From Simmondsia chinensis (taxonomy: Eukaryota; Streptophyta; Magnoliopsida; Caryophyllales; Simmondsiaceae): DNA of 64,000 nucleotides. The stretch is from the NCBI GenBank assembly GCA_018398585.1, contig JAGTTD010000010.1, positions 5,349,501-5,413,500 on the forward strand. Direction: 5' to 3'. The notes beneath the pieces were generated by a model. It ran no database searches and had not been told where the DNA came from. It was given only the letters and a program-made list of their open reading frames with translations. Both the position numbers and the translations under genes were made by a program. Below are positions 12,684 through 24,180 of the stretch, piece after piece. Position 1 is the first letter of the stretch. Every line of letters starts with the position of its first letter.

Positions 12684-13530
12684 CTTAAAAACAACAATAA
12701 CAACAACAGTCCCGATGCCCCAAGGGCTCCAGCATAAGCAGTGTCTGAGGGGGTGGATGTATGCAACCTTCCGCCTTTAGGGTGATACCCTAATGGGTGA
12801 CAGTTTTCGGGGATCCCCAACCTAAGAAACGTGTCATCATGGAAGCACAGTAGCCTGGAAGCATGAGAGAAACATAGTATTAGAACAATACGTAGCATTA
12901 GCCAAGTGTTACGAAGAAAAACTCAAAGGAAGGTTACTGCAGGTAAATAGTTGACAAGTCAATAAGTATGCAAGTGCTGAAGTACACAGACAAGCAGATA
13001 AGGACTCCAATACGTGCTCCAAGGAAGAAGTCAAGACACGTAGAAACACTAGAGCAAGCACTAAAATATGCACTACTCTAAGCCGCTACATCGCTACCCT
13101 TGTGCTAGCCCACCATCGAGCTCTATCTAACGCCATCTTCTCTCGTAGGTTTAGGTGGTTGAGATCATGTCGGATCATCTCCATCCATCTCTTTTTTGGC
13201 CTGCCTCTCCCTCTCCTCCCTAATGTAGTACGGGGCTGTTTGCATCTCGTAACTGGAGCAGTGGGTGATCTCCTCTTGTTGCTCCCTTAATTTATCCTTA
13301 ATTGATGCCACACCCAATTTGCCTCTTATGAAGTCATTCCTGATCCTATCCTTCCTTGTGTGTCCACACATCCACCGCAACATCCTCCTCTCCACCACGT
13401 TCATCTTTTGCATGTGATGTTGTTTCGTTAGCCAGCACTCCACCCCGTAAGACATAGCCGGTTTCACTACCTTCTTGTAGCATTTCCCTTTTAGCTTTAA
13501 TGGGAACTTTCACAAGTATAGCAATTGATT
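12684..13530 (-). mobile_element. 5'-truncated RTE-type LINE with 3' tail
   Basis: The - strand frame 13467-13165 is homologous to the C-terminus of the larger RTE at 59063-61763: both have the RRMLRWMCGHTRKDRIRND / RMIRWMCGHTRKDRIRND block followed by RGKLGVASI. Downstream are the same kind of 3' UTR and a tail of AAC repeats on the + strand, i.e. (TTG)n on the - strand (12688-12707). 5' homology stops near 13530, a normal LINE truncation. The end of the protein is altered relative to the other copy. It is non-functional. Confidence 0.75.
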
Positions 13531-14860
13531 CGTAAGGGGCGATGAGGCTAGTTACCTACCAAAATGAAGCTTTCAAAGAGATCTATGTTATAGTAGGGTT
13601 TTTATCTGCAAACCCAACTATTATGAGGTTATTAATACCCTTCTTTTAACATCTCTTCCAGCTTTGGGCTGGTATACACTTACTCGGCCTTCTGTGATAG
13701 CAAGTTGCTGAGCCATATCTATGGCACCTTCCAATTGAAGAAAATTGTAAAAAGCAAAGAGAAAATATCAAAGTCTCAAGTCATAGCTTGAGTTGTGCAT
13801 CATGTTCAAAACTGAGCGTACATATTGAGATCGAGCTTTGACAATGGTCTACAATAGTGGTGGCCAATCTAAATATTATTAGTGGTCAATGTTAATCACG
13901 TTATAGTATTGTGAACATAGTTCATTCTAGGGAGTTTGATCCAGTCGTGGCTTCTTATCTGGAAATGGCTGTGGATGTTAATCTTTGAGAATTCTCCACG
14001 CATTGGTGGATGGAGATACCAGTGAAACGACCTAACAGTGGAAACCAAGTAATGACCCTCAGTTTTATCATATGCTCCAAATTAGGCATAGAGTCTTAAA
14101 AAATGAAGGCCATTCTGCAATCCCAAATTGCATTAATGATGGAAAAGAATGACATGATCTAAACTTTCTTGGTTAAGCCTCTGAAGACAAGGAATTGCCA
14201 TTATAGAAATAAATATCTCAAATTGCTTGGGCATGTCAATGTGAGTCCTCACCTTACATAGCGGTCTAGAGCCTCCATATGGTCCTACAAGTTTTAAAAA
14301 AAAAAAAAATGCTTACATTATTCGTTACTGGAGGAACAAAATGGGCAAAGGATCTAGTTACTGTTAAGAATTCCCATTCTTAAGAGTCTCCCTTTTATGT
14401 TTTGCCTCTCAAGAATGGCTAACCATGACAGTAACTCAATCCTCGGAGGAACAAGACCATTCCAAATTCCTTTTATTTAATAGTGAAAGGACTTCCTGAA
14501 GCAAGAATTGCAACCCTATAAAAGGGATTGGCTAAGAAAGTACAGTTAGGATCATATTGCTATGTTAAGATATCATCTGCATTAGGACAAAGATTTGCTT
14601 CCTTCAAGTCTTGGTTTAACGTTGTCCAAAGCTTAGCTTTCTATCCAAATAGGCCATGTCAACATCCTGGGTTCCAATATCATATATTACCACCCCAAAA
14701 ACCCATATGCCTCATCATGGAGTGTTGTTGTGTGGAGATGGTGCAGAAGCGTTGGTATTTATTTAAAGGATAGTAATTTTTGTAGTAAAAAAAGTGTTTT
14801 ATGGTCGCGGGCTATCTAGTATCACAACCTTGAATTTATAATGGAATGGATGTGGTGTGA
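13530..14860. other. Unassigned sequence, possibly 3' part of the adjacent L1 remnant
   Basis: I find no intact gene. Position next to the - strand L1 RT remnant makes decayed L1 C-terminal sequence plausible, but no diagnostic motif could be read. Confidence 0.25.
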
Positions 14861-16105
14861 ACTATTTTAAACAATACATACACCTCCCCAAAGGCCTTTC
14901 TCTATTACAGGAGGTGGGGTGAGGGTGAGTGATTGGCTAGGCTCATATTCAACGTTTATGATTATTTTGCAGAGCGGGAAATCCTCGACATTGTACCGTT
15001 ACAAGGATTTAAAAAGAAATGTGGAATTTATAGTGGAGAAACTAAGTATGCCTAGACCTCCCAAAATGTGCTCCACTTAACTAATGCTTGCTTCCTAAAC
15101 TCAGAGGACCCACCTTGAAAGCAATCGGGCTCAAGTTGGACAATATTCTTCGCAACTTTTGAAGGAAACTTGGTAGGAGACTTGAAAGGAGATTCTTAAT
15201 GAGAGTGAGACAGGCCCCACGGGAGAGAAGATTTGATTTTTGTGAGGCTAGCTTGGATTGAATGTTTTCTATAGCTGGTTTCCATGTGCTAAAAGTTCTA
15301 GGGTTCACACATAAGCAAATGCCAAGGTACTCTAGCTAGTTTTGCAATTGAGTTTCGATGCAATTTGAGATGACCAGCTATTTTTGACTCCAAAACCCAC
15401 CAGCAAACTTTTGTGGAAGTTTATTTTGAGCCTTGAAAGCAATTGAAACCCTCTCAAAACTCTTTTGATGTTTGAGATTCTATCCTCTTCAGCTTTGTAA
15501 AACTGAAGAAGGTAATTAGCATATGGAGACATGATAGGTTAATAAACCTATATGTGTTATTTGGATGCCTAAAAATAGATTCAGTGATTCTACCTTTGAT
15601 AACAAATAGCCACAATAATGAAAAGGTATGGGGAAATACGGTCTCCTTATTTTAGTCCTTTATGTATTTTGAATGGTTTCTGTGGTGTGCCATTTACAAG
15701 TATTGCTATTGCAATTGTAGAGACACAACTTTCAATCCATTGTCTTTATTTGACACTGAACCCCCATGGTCAAGAGCTCAGTTTAGGAAATGCCTATCCA
15801 TAGCGTTAATGGCTTTATAAAAGCCTATCTTGAAAAGTGCTATCTTTTCCTTTTTCTTTTTGATCCAGTTTATTACCTCATCAGCATAGTGAATGCTCCA
15901 TCTAGGATTTGTCATCCTTTGGCAAAGGCCATTTAGGGTTCACCTGTGAGAGATGGCTGACTTGACTAAGTCGTTTAGCAAGAAAAATTTGAGACAATCC
16001 AATAGAGATATCCAGCAAGACTGATGGGCTTAAAATCCTTAAGATCTGTGACTGAGGAGATCATTCTAGAAACTAGAGTAACCCAAGTGATGTTTGCTAC
16101 AATGT
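14860..16105 (-). pseudogene. L1-type LINE reverse transcriptase remnant
   Basis: Reading on the - strand from ~16090, blocks appear in RT order. First is a KDFKPISLAGYL block (cf. 'DFRPISL'). Then, near 15640, a GLK-stop-GDRISPYLFI block (cf. 'GLRQGDPLSPFLFI'). Then 15532-15332 with FYKAEEDRISNIKRVLRGF and LKINFHKSLLVGFGV. Last is 15308-15081 with NLLSRGACLTLIKNLLSSL. These are successive RT motifs of plant L1 elements. Multiple stops and frameshifts rule out function, and the FADD block is degraded. Confidence 0.75.
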
Positions 16106-16420
16106 AAACTCAGGCTCTGTTTGTTTTGAAGGAATTACTTTTCCCATGGAAAACATCTTCCTTTAGAAAAGGTTTTCCATGAAAAATGCAATTCCCCTTG
16201 AGGTTTTCCGTTGTTTTTTTTTTCAACAGAAAATGTGGCCTCATCTTATAATATTCCTTAATTGTTTTAAGGGAAAACATCTTCTACCAATTATCTTATA
16301 CCTAGTCATGGGATAACATAAGTAGCAATACATTATATTTGAAATTATCTAGGCTTCTTGTGCTTGTGAAAAAGTTATCATTTAACAAAAAAATAGGGAA
16401 AAATTGGGTGATTTTCAAAA

Positions 16421-19400
16421 TAGCACGTTTGGTAAACATTATTCCCAAAATAGCACGCAAAAATTCAAAATTACCAAAATAGCACACAAAAATTCAAAAT
16501 TACCAAAATAGCATGCTCAGTCAGCATGGCACTGCCACGTCAGCAAGGGTATTTTGGTCATTTTTTATTTTTGAAAATAAAAAAAAAAATTAGTTTTTTT
16601 ACGTGTGCAGCAACTTTTCACGAAAATGCAAAAAAAGGTGGTCTAAATTGCTTGTATCATATTATATAGATATTATTATTAAATATACATTAATTTATCC
16701 AATTTTTAAAAAGTATTGTCCAAAAAAGATATATTTACTATTAATATTATTATTATATATCGAAGTTTATGTGTCATATAAAATTAAATTTTTTTTTTTG
16801 AACACCATAAAAATAATAATAAAATATTTCTAATATTAAAAATACAATTCTTGTGAGAAAAAATCATTATAGATGCATAATGTAGTCATCGGTTTAACGT
16901 GATCCCATAATTATTGGAAAAATGACGTAAAAATTAAAGATTTTTCATGTATAATTATGTGGTACAAGTTAGTAGAAACTTGCAGTATATTTAGTTAAAA
17001 GTCCTGGTACATTTACTTAAAACTCGTGGTACATTTCTAATACTCATTCCAAATGTGTTGAAACTAAGTTGGGGTGCCTTTAAGACTATTAGAGATCTTT
17101 AATGAAGTCATTAGTATAGCATAATCCAATAATTAGTAGAAAAATAACATCAAAATTAAAGATTCCTTCATTTATAACTATATGTTGCAAGTTAGTAGAA
17201 CCTTGTGGTACATTAGTTTAAAGTAGAGGTAAATTAGATAAAACACGTGGTACATTTTTAAAACTAACTCCAAATAGATCCAAAATAAGTTGAGGTAAAT
17301 TTAGGACCACTATTGATGCTTAATAAAGTCATTAGTGTAACATAATCCAATAATTAGTGAAAAATTGTGTAAGAATTAGAAATTCTTTCAAGTATAACTA
17401 TATAGTACAAGCTAGTAGGATCTTATGATATATTTAATTAAAAGTTGTGGTACATTTATTTAAAAATCATGATACATTTACTTAAAACTTGTGGTATATT
17501 TTAAAAATTAATTCGTAATGGGTACAAACTAAATTGGGGTACCTTTAAGACTATTAGAGAATCTTAATGAAATCATTAGTGTAACGTAATCCCATAATTA
17601 GTGAAAAATGGTATCAAAATTAAAGATTCCTTTATTTATAACTATGTGCTACAAGTTAGTAGAACCTTATGGTACATTTAATTTAAATTAGAGGTACATT
17701 TAGATAAAACACGTGGTACATTTATAAAACTAACTCCAAATAGGTCCAAAATAAGTTGGGGTAAATTTAGGACCACTATTGATGCTTAATAAAGTCATAA
17801 GTGTAACATAATCCAATAATTAGAGAAAATAGTGTAAGAATTAGAGATTCTTTCAAGTATAACTATGTGGTACAAGCTACAAGGATCTCGTGGTATATTT
17901 AGTTAAAAGACGTGGTATATTTAGTTAAAAATTGTGGTATATTTACTTAAAACTCGTGATACATTTCAAAAACTAATTCCGAATGGGTACAAACTAAATT
18001 AGGGTACCTTTAGGACCATTAGAGAATCTTATTGAAGTCATTAGTGTAATGTAATCCTATAATTAGTAAAAAATGGTATCAAAATTAAAGATTTCTTTAT
18101 TTGTAATAACTATGTGGTACAAGCTAGTAGAACCTTGTGGTATATTTAGTTTAAAATAGATATACATTTAGTTCAAACTCATGATACATTTATAAAACTA
18201 ACCCTAATGGGTTCAAACTAAGTTAGGGTACATTTATGATCATTAGAGATTTTTAATAAAATCATTAGTGTAACATAATCCCATAACTAGTGGAAAATAT
18301 GCGTAAAAATAAATGATTCTTTCATGTATAATTATGTGGTACAAGCTAGCATAACCTTGTGATACATAGAGTTTAAAGTAGAGGTATATATAGTTAAAAT
18401 GTATGGTACATATCTAAAACTAACTCTAAATAGATCAAAAATAATTTGGCACATTTAGGACTAAGATAGAAGCTTAATGAAGTCACTAGTGTAACATAAT
18501 CCCATAATTAGTAGAAAATTGGCGTAAAAATTAAAGATTTTTTCATGTACACCTATGTGGTACAACTTAGTAGGATCTTGTGGTATATTTTGTTAAAAGT
18601 TAAAGTACATTTAGTTAAAACTAGTGGTACATTTCTAAAACTAACTCGAAATATGCCCAAACAAGGTTGGGCAATATTTAGGACCACTATAGATGCTTAA
18701 TGAAATCATTAGTGTAATATAATCTCATAATCAATGAAAAAATGGTGTAAAAATTAGTTTGTATCCATTTGGCATTAGTTTTAGAAATATACCATGAGTT
18801 TTGAGTAAATGTACCACGACTTTTAACTAAATATACCACAAGATCCTACTAGCTTGTACCACATAGTTATACTTGAAAGAATCTTTAATTCTTGCACCAT
18901 TTTTTCACTAATTATTAGAGTATGCTGCACCAATGACTTTATTAAGCATCTATAGTGGTCCTAAATTTAACCCCACTTATTTTGGATCCATTTAGGGTTA
19001 GTTTTATAAATGTACCACGAGTTTTAACTAAATGTACTTCTACTTCAAACTAAATGTACCACAAGTTTCTACTAACTTGTACCACATAGCTATAAATGAA
19101 GGAATCTTTAATTTTGATGCCGTTTTTTCACTAATTATGGGATTATGTTATACTAATGACTTTATTAAGGATTTCTAATGGTCTTAAAGGCACCTCAACT
19201 TAGTTCGAACACATTTAAAATTAGTTTTAGAAATGTACCATGACTTTTACTAAATGTACCATAAGATTCTATTAACTTGTACCGCATAGTTATACATGAA
19301 AAATCTTTAATTTTTACATCATTTTTCCAATAATTATGGGATCACGTTACAATAATGACTTCATTATGCATCTCTAATATTTTTCCTTAAAATAATTACA

Positions 19401-19815
19401 TTTTTAATATTCTGAATATTTTATTATAATTTTTATGGTGTTCAAAAAAATATTTTATCTTACGTGACACATAAACTTTGATATATAACAACAATATTAA
19501 TACTAAACATTTTTTTTGGACAATACTTTTTAAAAATTGAATAAATTTAATGTATATATCAAATAATAATATCTATATAATCCAATACAAAAAATTTAGG
19601 CAATTACCTTTTTTTACATTTTCGTGAAAAGTTGCTGCACTTGTTTAAAATTTAAAAACAAAAAAAAAATAATTTTCCTTTTTTTAATTTTCAAAAATAA
19701 AAAATTACCAAAAAGCCCCTGCTGATGTGGCAGTGCCATGTTGATTGGGCATACTATTTTGGTAATTTCAAATTTTTACGTACTATTTTGGAAATAAAAA
19801 TTATCAAACATGCTA
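16421..19815. mobile_element. Giant inverted-repeat element made of ~230-bp tandem repeats
   Basis: The outer arms (16421-16870 and 19390-19815) are inverted copies: TAGCACGTTTGGTAA on the left matches the reverse complement of the right end, TTATCAAACATGCTA. Between them lie ~230-bp units with GTGGTACATTTA and CATAATCCCATAATTAGT motifs. They are direct from about 16870 to 18755 (about 8 units), then reversed to about 19390 (about 3 units). Two unit subtypes alternate in the direct part. The outermost three units of each side are mirror images, giving inverted arms of roughly 1.1 kb. No coding frame exists. This architecture suggests a foldback or Mutator-like non-autonomous element. No target duplication could be fixed. 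Confidence 0.6.
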
Positions 19816-20268
19816 TAAATTATTACTAAGGTACTTGAGATTTAAGCTTTTATTACCTATCCTAATATTTTTAATATATACAATGAGGTACATTTAAATA
19901 TTTTATTGTCCAGGTACTCTATATCAAAATTTAATAATTTTTTACAAGAATTTGACCAATTTTATATAAAATGCCAATAGCACATAATTATGATGATATT
20001 TATAAGCCATGTCAATTTTTCAGCAAAAATGCAGCAAATTAAAATAAAAAGTTCGTCGAATGTTCATGTAAACAATCTAAATATGGCCAAAATCATATGC
20101 GATTTCAGCATTTTCTATCGAAAATCTATTAAATTTCAACAAAAGGCATTTGATTGATAAAATTTAAAACTTCAAAATATTGAAGTGATCAAATTTTCAA
20201 ACCTCAAGGTATACCTAGCGGTAAATGATCAAATCTCAGAGTACTTAAGTAATAATTTTTCTTAAAAA
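19816..20268. mobile_element. TIR element of the 'TTATCACTTAGGTA' family, copy 2
   Basis: It starts TAAATTATTACTAAGGTACT and ends ...GTACTTAAGTAATAATTTTT, inverted versions of the family terminus seen at 10986 and 41362. The interior shares GATACCTTTTG-like and AGGTACTC blocks with the other copies. It directly abuts the inverted-array element. Confidence 0.45.
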
Positions 20269-20737
20269 ACACATATCAATGAAAAGCATTTTTCGAAAGG
20301 AAAACTATTGTCTATAAATAGGTTTTTTTTTTCGTTTTTGGTTTGATGTAAAAAGTATTTCTTAATTATAGTATGCACCATGGCGCAAAATAAATAAAAA
20401 TCTTTTAAATATAAAATATCACTCGGGGTTTAAAAATCAAATTGAACCACGTACTTCACACAAGGATTTGGAGTTTACTGATCATTCTTTGTTCAATTCT
20501 TGTCCGACACTATTATCTTTAGCAATCTAAGAGCTCGTCTAATTTATTTTGGTTTGATCTATATTCTAACTAACATATACCTTTTTCTTGAATTGCTTGG
20601 AATGTTCCACTATTTGAGGGAAAAGTTTCACCTTCAGAAAATCTTTTCCGTCATAAAACTCACGCCAAACAATGAAAGAGGGGAAAGCCAATTTTGAGAA
20701 TGTGTTTTTTCTGTGAAACAAACAGAGCCTAAACTTG

Positions 20738-21266
20738 CTAGGAATGAGGTTCGTTTTAAAAAGGTGAAAAGGCTCCATAATTGGATGGTAAAGTAGGCCT
20801 CAAATGAGCCTGACATTTTGGGCTTTGCATGCTTAAATATAATGATGAGAATTGATCACAAAGGTTCATAAGATTTAGTTTTTTAATTATCTAAGTATAC
20901 TAATATTTCAAATATATATATATATATATATATTGACATTAAAAATTTTTATTACATAGGCATCTCTAGCTTTTTCTTTTTAGGCATGCCTTCCATTCAG
21001 AATTCGGTCACTTTTTTTAAAAAACAATGGGAAAACACACAATTCACACCGTATATAAGTGCTAGCCATATAAATTCGGTAATGGTTTTTTTACAAATCA
21101 TACATCATGTTAGTACTTTTCAGCAAAATTTCATTAGATCCTAGGACAAATTCACTAAATTCTAACTGACAATACCCAAGTAGTAATATTTTCAAATCTT
21201 GTAGTAGGTCATTACATGTTCAAATATTAAAGTACTAAAGTAATATGTACTCAACTTTCAAAATAT
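20738..21266. other. AT-rich intergenic DNA with (TA)n
   Basis: It contains a TA microsatellite at about 20911-20933. A diverged partial stretch near 21090-21250 resembles the 'TTATCACTTAGGTA' family. There is no gene. Confidence 0.4.
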
Positions 21267-21935
21267 GGTAAATTATAGAAAACCCTCAAGTTTTTTGCTT
21301 CAAAAATAAAAAAAAAAACCCCTTACAAATAAAAATACTCGCAAAATTCCATCACTTTTAAAAATTTATCACTTAACCCTCATGAAACTTTTTTGACCAT
21401 TTTGTCCCTCAAAAGTGAGAGCGGTTAAATATATAATTATATTTTTAGGAGATAATTTTATATTATTAGGCAAAACTTAGAAAAATTTTATATTTTTCGT
21501 AATAGAATTGAGAAAATTTTATATATTTATAACATATATAATTATTTTAGTTAATTATAGTAATGATATTATAAATTTAAAAGATAAAAAATATTTTTAA
21601 AATTTTTATGAAAATATTATATTTTTGTTGATAAGATAATGTCACTACCATATAATGAATTAAAATAATAATTTTTATAAATATAAAAAGTCCCTTTTTT
21701 TCTATAAGTTTGGAAAAAATTCTTATTTTTCCTCAAAATATAATATTCTACTTAAAAATAAAATTAAATACTTAACTATTTTATATTGAGAGACAAAATA
21801 GTAAAAAAAAAAAGTTATTTAGGAGTAAAGTGATAATTCTTTAAAACTGAGAGGGCTTAATAAGTGATTTTATTTGTGAGAAAAAATTTTTATTTTCAAA
21901 GTAAAAGTTAAGAGGGTTTTCTATAATTTACCGTC
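21267..21935. mobile_element. TIR MITE (~669 bp) with 8-bp target duplication
   Basis: The left end GGTAAATTATAGAAAACCCT is mirrored at the right end (AGGGTTTTCTATAATTTACC). CAAAATAT occurs at 21259-21266 and again at 21936-21943, directly outside the element. The interior is AT-rich with no frame. Superfamily (hAT or Mutator) is undecided. Confidence 0.65.
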
Positions 21936-22311
21936 CAAAATATTCAAATTTCAAAATATGTAACCATAAATTGGACAAAATTGAGGTTGATGCGTTTGCT
22001 TTACTTGTGCAAAAGTTGGATGACACCAAACTCAAAATAGCATGGCACTTCAATTAAAAAAAAAAAAAACAGAAAGAAAAGAAAAGAAAACAACTACACA
22101 TACGTCACATTCATTAAAAACAAGTTTTTTACCAACTTATTACACCCGTGACATCACAGTATGAGGCTACAACATAAAAAAGAAAATAAAATGCTTATAA
22201 AATATTAAAAGAAAACAAAGAAAGGCTGAGTAGCGAAAATAAAAACTTGTGCTACTGGATACAACTCGCCCCTATTAAATTACTATATATTATACATGTG
22301 AGTAATTATCA

Positions 22312-22884
22312 TTAATGTATAACCGTTACGTGGTACCCAACAATAGCATCTCCGGTCCTGGAGTCCATCCAGTACGTATGCGCCTGGGCGTACCCACGGC
22401 CCAGCCGAAAAACCCCTGTCCCACCCACCACCGGCATCTCTCTAACTGGTTGCATAGCCGAGTTGCGACCCAGTATGCTAATCGAGCTCCCGTTGTAGGC
22501 ACCGTCTACAAAGCTATAGCTTAGGGCCATGACTAGGCCAAGCTCGTCCCTACAGGCCGACCCATATAGCCCTTGGGCCCGGCCTACGAGCTTCGAGTTT
22601 GGGTCGGGTGTTTCGGTTAGTGGGTCATCGGCCATTAGGAGGACGCCGAAGCCTGTTGGGTACTTTTCCGAGTCTGTGGGTTGCGCCACCCTGATGGCAG
22701 AGGGGGATTTTCCGGCTACCGTGTCGTGGAAGTAGAATTGAAGTGTGGTTGTTTTTTCACTGCCGGAGTCTAGTGTGGTGGCCCAGGTTTGGGGTCCGGT
22801 TCGGGTGTGGGCTGAGGCCCGGTTATTGAAGCCCATGAGGCCCATTATAAGCACAATATTAAGTGCTAAACTTGGCTTTGCCAT
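22312..22884 (-). CDS. Dirigent protein, 190 aa, single exon
   Basis: Dirigent proteins are secreted, cofactor-free proteins that impose stereochemistry on radical coupling of monolignols, giving lignans and related phenolics in the apoplast. The product starts with a hydrophobic signal-peptide-like stretch (residues ~5-25, ending near ASA). The family core follows: LQFYFHDTVAG (~48-58), the GLYGSACRDELGLVMALSYS block (~105-124), DGAYNGSSISILGRN (~127-141), and the C-terminal MPVVGGTGVFRLGRGYAQAH and DAIVGYHVTVIH. Length (190) and lack of introns fit the family. The start is the first ATG after a likely TATA box about 70 bp upstream. It is the only intact ordinary host gene in the window. Motifs look closest to the DIR21/22-like branch, but subfamily and substrate are inference. 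Confidence 0.95.
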   Translation of the reverse strand: MAKPSLALNIVLIMGLMGFNNRASAHTRTGPQTWATTLDSGSEKTTTLQFYFHDTVAGKSPSAIRVAQPTDSEKYPTGFGVLLMADDPLTETPDPNSKLVGRAQGLYGSACRDELGLVMALSYSFVDGAYNGSSISILGRNSAMQPVREMPVVGGTGVFRLGRGYAQAHTYWMDSRTGDAIVGYHVTVIH

Positions 22885-22950
22885 TTTTCTCTCTCTCTTT
22901 TTGTAGTTTGCTGAATGAAAATTTATTTTGATGGGAGGAGAGAGGGAGTA

Positions 22951-22956
22951 GATATA
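22951..22956 (-). promoter_or_regulatory. Probable TATA box of the dirigent gene
   Basis: The - strand reads CCTCTATATCTACTCC about 70 bp upstream of the ATG at 22884. A CT-rich leader (22885-22905) lies between, as is common in plant 5' UTRs. Confidence 0.55.
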
Positions 22957-23095
22957 GAGGGGTGAAGGGCATGGACGTGGGGGCCAAGCTCAAAGCTGTT
23001 AAACTACCCACTAAAGTTTAAATATATTAAAAAAAAAAAGTTAAATATATTCAATTTTAATGCTCAATTATTAATGAAAAGACCTTTTTAAGTAA

Positions 23096-23346
23096 AGCGA
23101 CAAGGCAACATTTTCAGTGCTCTATAGGCTCCCACCTAAACGGGGTCTACAGGGTGAATGTATGTAGCCTTCCCCGTTCAGGGTGTTACTCTAAAAAGAG
23201 GCTGTTTTCGAGAACCTTCAAACTGAGGGGTGCAACACGAGAACTTCCTAGGAGGTCACCCATCTTGGTACTACTCTCCCTCAAGCATGCTTAACTTCGG
23301 AGTGCTAATAGGATCCTATGCTTGCGTGTTGATACCCTCTTAGGTA
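23096..23346 (-). mobile_element. 5S rRNA-headed SINE with RTE-type tail, copy 1
   Basis: On the - strand a 5S rRNA-like head (23337-23227) comes first, including AAGTTAAGCATGCTTG, GATGGGTGACC and AGTTCTCGTGTTGCA, the internal polymerase III promoter region of 5S genes. It is followed by the 3' UTR-type tail of the RTE LINE in this window (GAAAACAG, GGGGAAGGCT, TAGACCCC, GAGC.CACTG blocks in the same order). Perfect 12-bp direct repeats CTTTTTAAGTAA flank it (23084-23095 and 23347-23358), showing retrotransposition as a unit. The (TTG)n end is degraded. Confidence 0.75.
23227..23337 (-). pseudogene. 5S rRNA-derived sequence (SINE head)
   Basis: It matches plant 5S rRNA almost from its 5' GGG end to its last CCC, with a gap of about 8 bases near position 20-28 and scattered substitutions. 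Because it is fused to an RTE tail and flanked by a target duplication, it is a SINE head and not a 5S gene. Confidence 0.75.
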
Positions 23347-23419
23347 CTTTTTAAGTAATAAAAATAAAAATAATACCTTATTACTATTTCTTAAACTAGT
23401 AATGTAGGTTATTGTTATT

Positions 23420-23622
23420 TCATTTGACTTAAATAGTGTATGTTTGTTTGTTTGCAATCGACACATCTGTTTTCATTTGACAGATTAGGATTCTTCTTAG
23501 GATTGGGTGCCTTTTGAAGGCAACATATATATAGGGTAGCATTTTGTAAGAATAATGCAATGTATATCTTACCCTTATAAAGCATGTCTTGAGCACTGGG
23601 CTATTGTTGTTGTTGTTGTTGA
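23420..23622 (+). mobile_element. Possible SINE or LINE 3' end with (TTG)n tail
   Basis: The stretch ends GAGCACTGGGCTATTGTTGTTG and more TTG units, like the RTE tail end (GGCACTGGGACTGTTGTTG). Upstream sequence does not match the RTE 3' UTR, so it could be another SINE family mobilised by the same LINE type. The start is a guess. Confidence 0.35.
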
Positions 23623-23639
23623 ATTAATAAATTTTTATT

Positions 23640-24169
23640 TTTTATATTGTCACAATGATTTAAGGATAATAAATTATAGGGTCACACGTCCATTTACTTT
23701 ATCGATTGTATAAATTTAGTCTTACTTGAAACTAAAATTAGCTTAAATTCATAATTTTGAATGGCTGGGTCACAGATGAGGTTAAATTGGGTTAATTAGT
23801 GAATCTATATTACCTTACATCTCTCAATTGAAAATTACGTCTTTATTTTAGCTTGATTTTCACAATATGCCTAAATTAAAATAATTAAATTATATGAAGA
23901 CTAAATTACCATAATTAATAGTATAAGAACTAAATTAACACAATAAATAAAGCACAATTACTATATTTATATGAGCTTCATAACTCGTAATGACTTATGT
24001 TAGTTTTTTACTCTTTAAAAAAATTAGATATACTAATAATTATATATTAAATATAAATAATATAATATTATTTAAGAGACAAATAATTTATTTTAAAATT
24101 ACAATATAAAAATAAATCTACAAAGAATTTAATGCTAAGAAAGAAAAGTAAAAGTTAGTTCACTGGACG
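23640..24169. other. AT-rich intergenic DNA
   Basis: Scattered inverted ACTAAATTA / TAATTTAGT-like motifs hint at an old MITE, but no ends can be defined. There is no gene. Confidence 0.3.
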
Positions 24170-24180
24170 CTATTTATTGG

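Larger units (their letters stand above)
16113..20729. mobile_element. hAT-like TIR element carrying nested insertions
   Basis: The outer ends are inverted: GGCTCTGTTTG at 16113 and CAAACAGAGCC ending at 20729. They are flanked by TAAACTCA (16105-16112) and TAAACTTG (20730-20737), an 8-bp duplication with 6 matches, as expected for hAT. The subterminal DNA on both sides is rich in GGAAAA/TTTTCC motifs. The middle is occupied by the inverted-array element (16421-19815) and a copy of the 'TTATCACTTAGGTA' TIR family. No transposase is present. Confidence 0.6.

Noticed and set aside
23227..23337. A functional 5S rRNA gene
   Set aside because: It has a deletion and substitutions, is single and fused to an RTE tail, and is bounded by a SINE-type target duplication.
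23096..23346. A Cassandra-type TRIM (5S sequence inside LTRs)
   Set aside because: No LTR pair, primer-binding site or polypurine tract flanks it; the 12-bp duplication and RTE tail fit a SINE.
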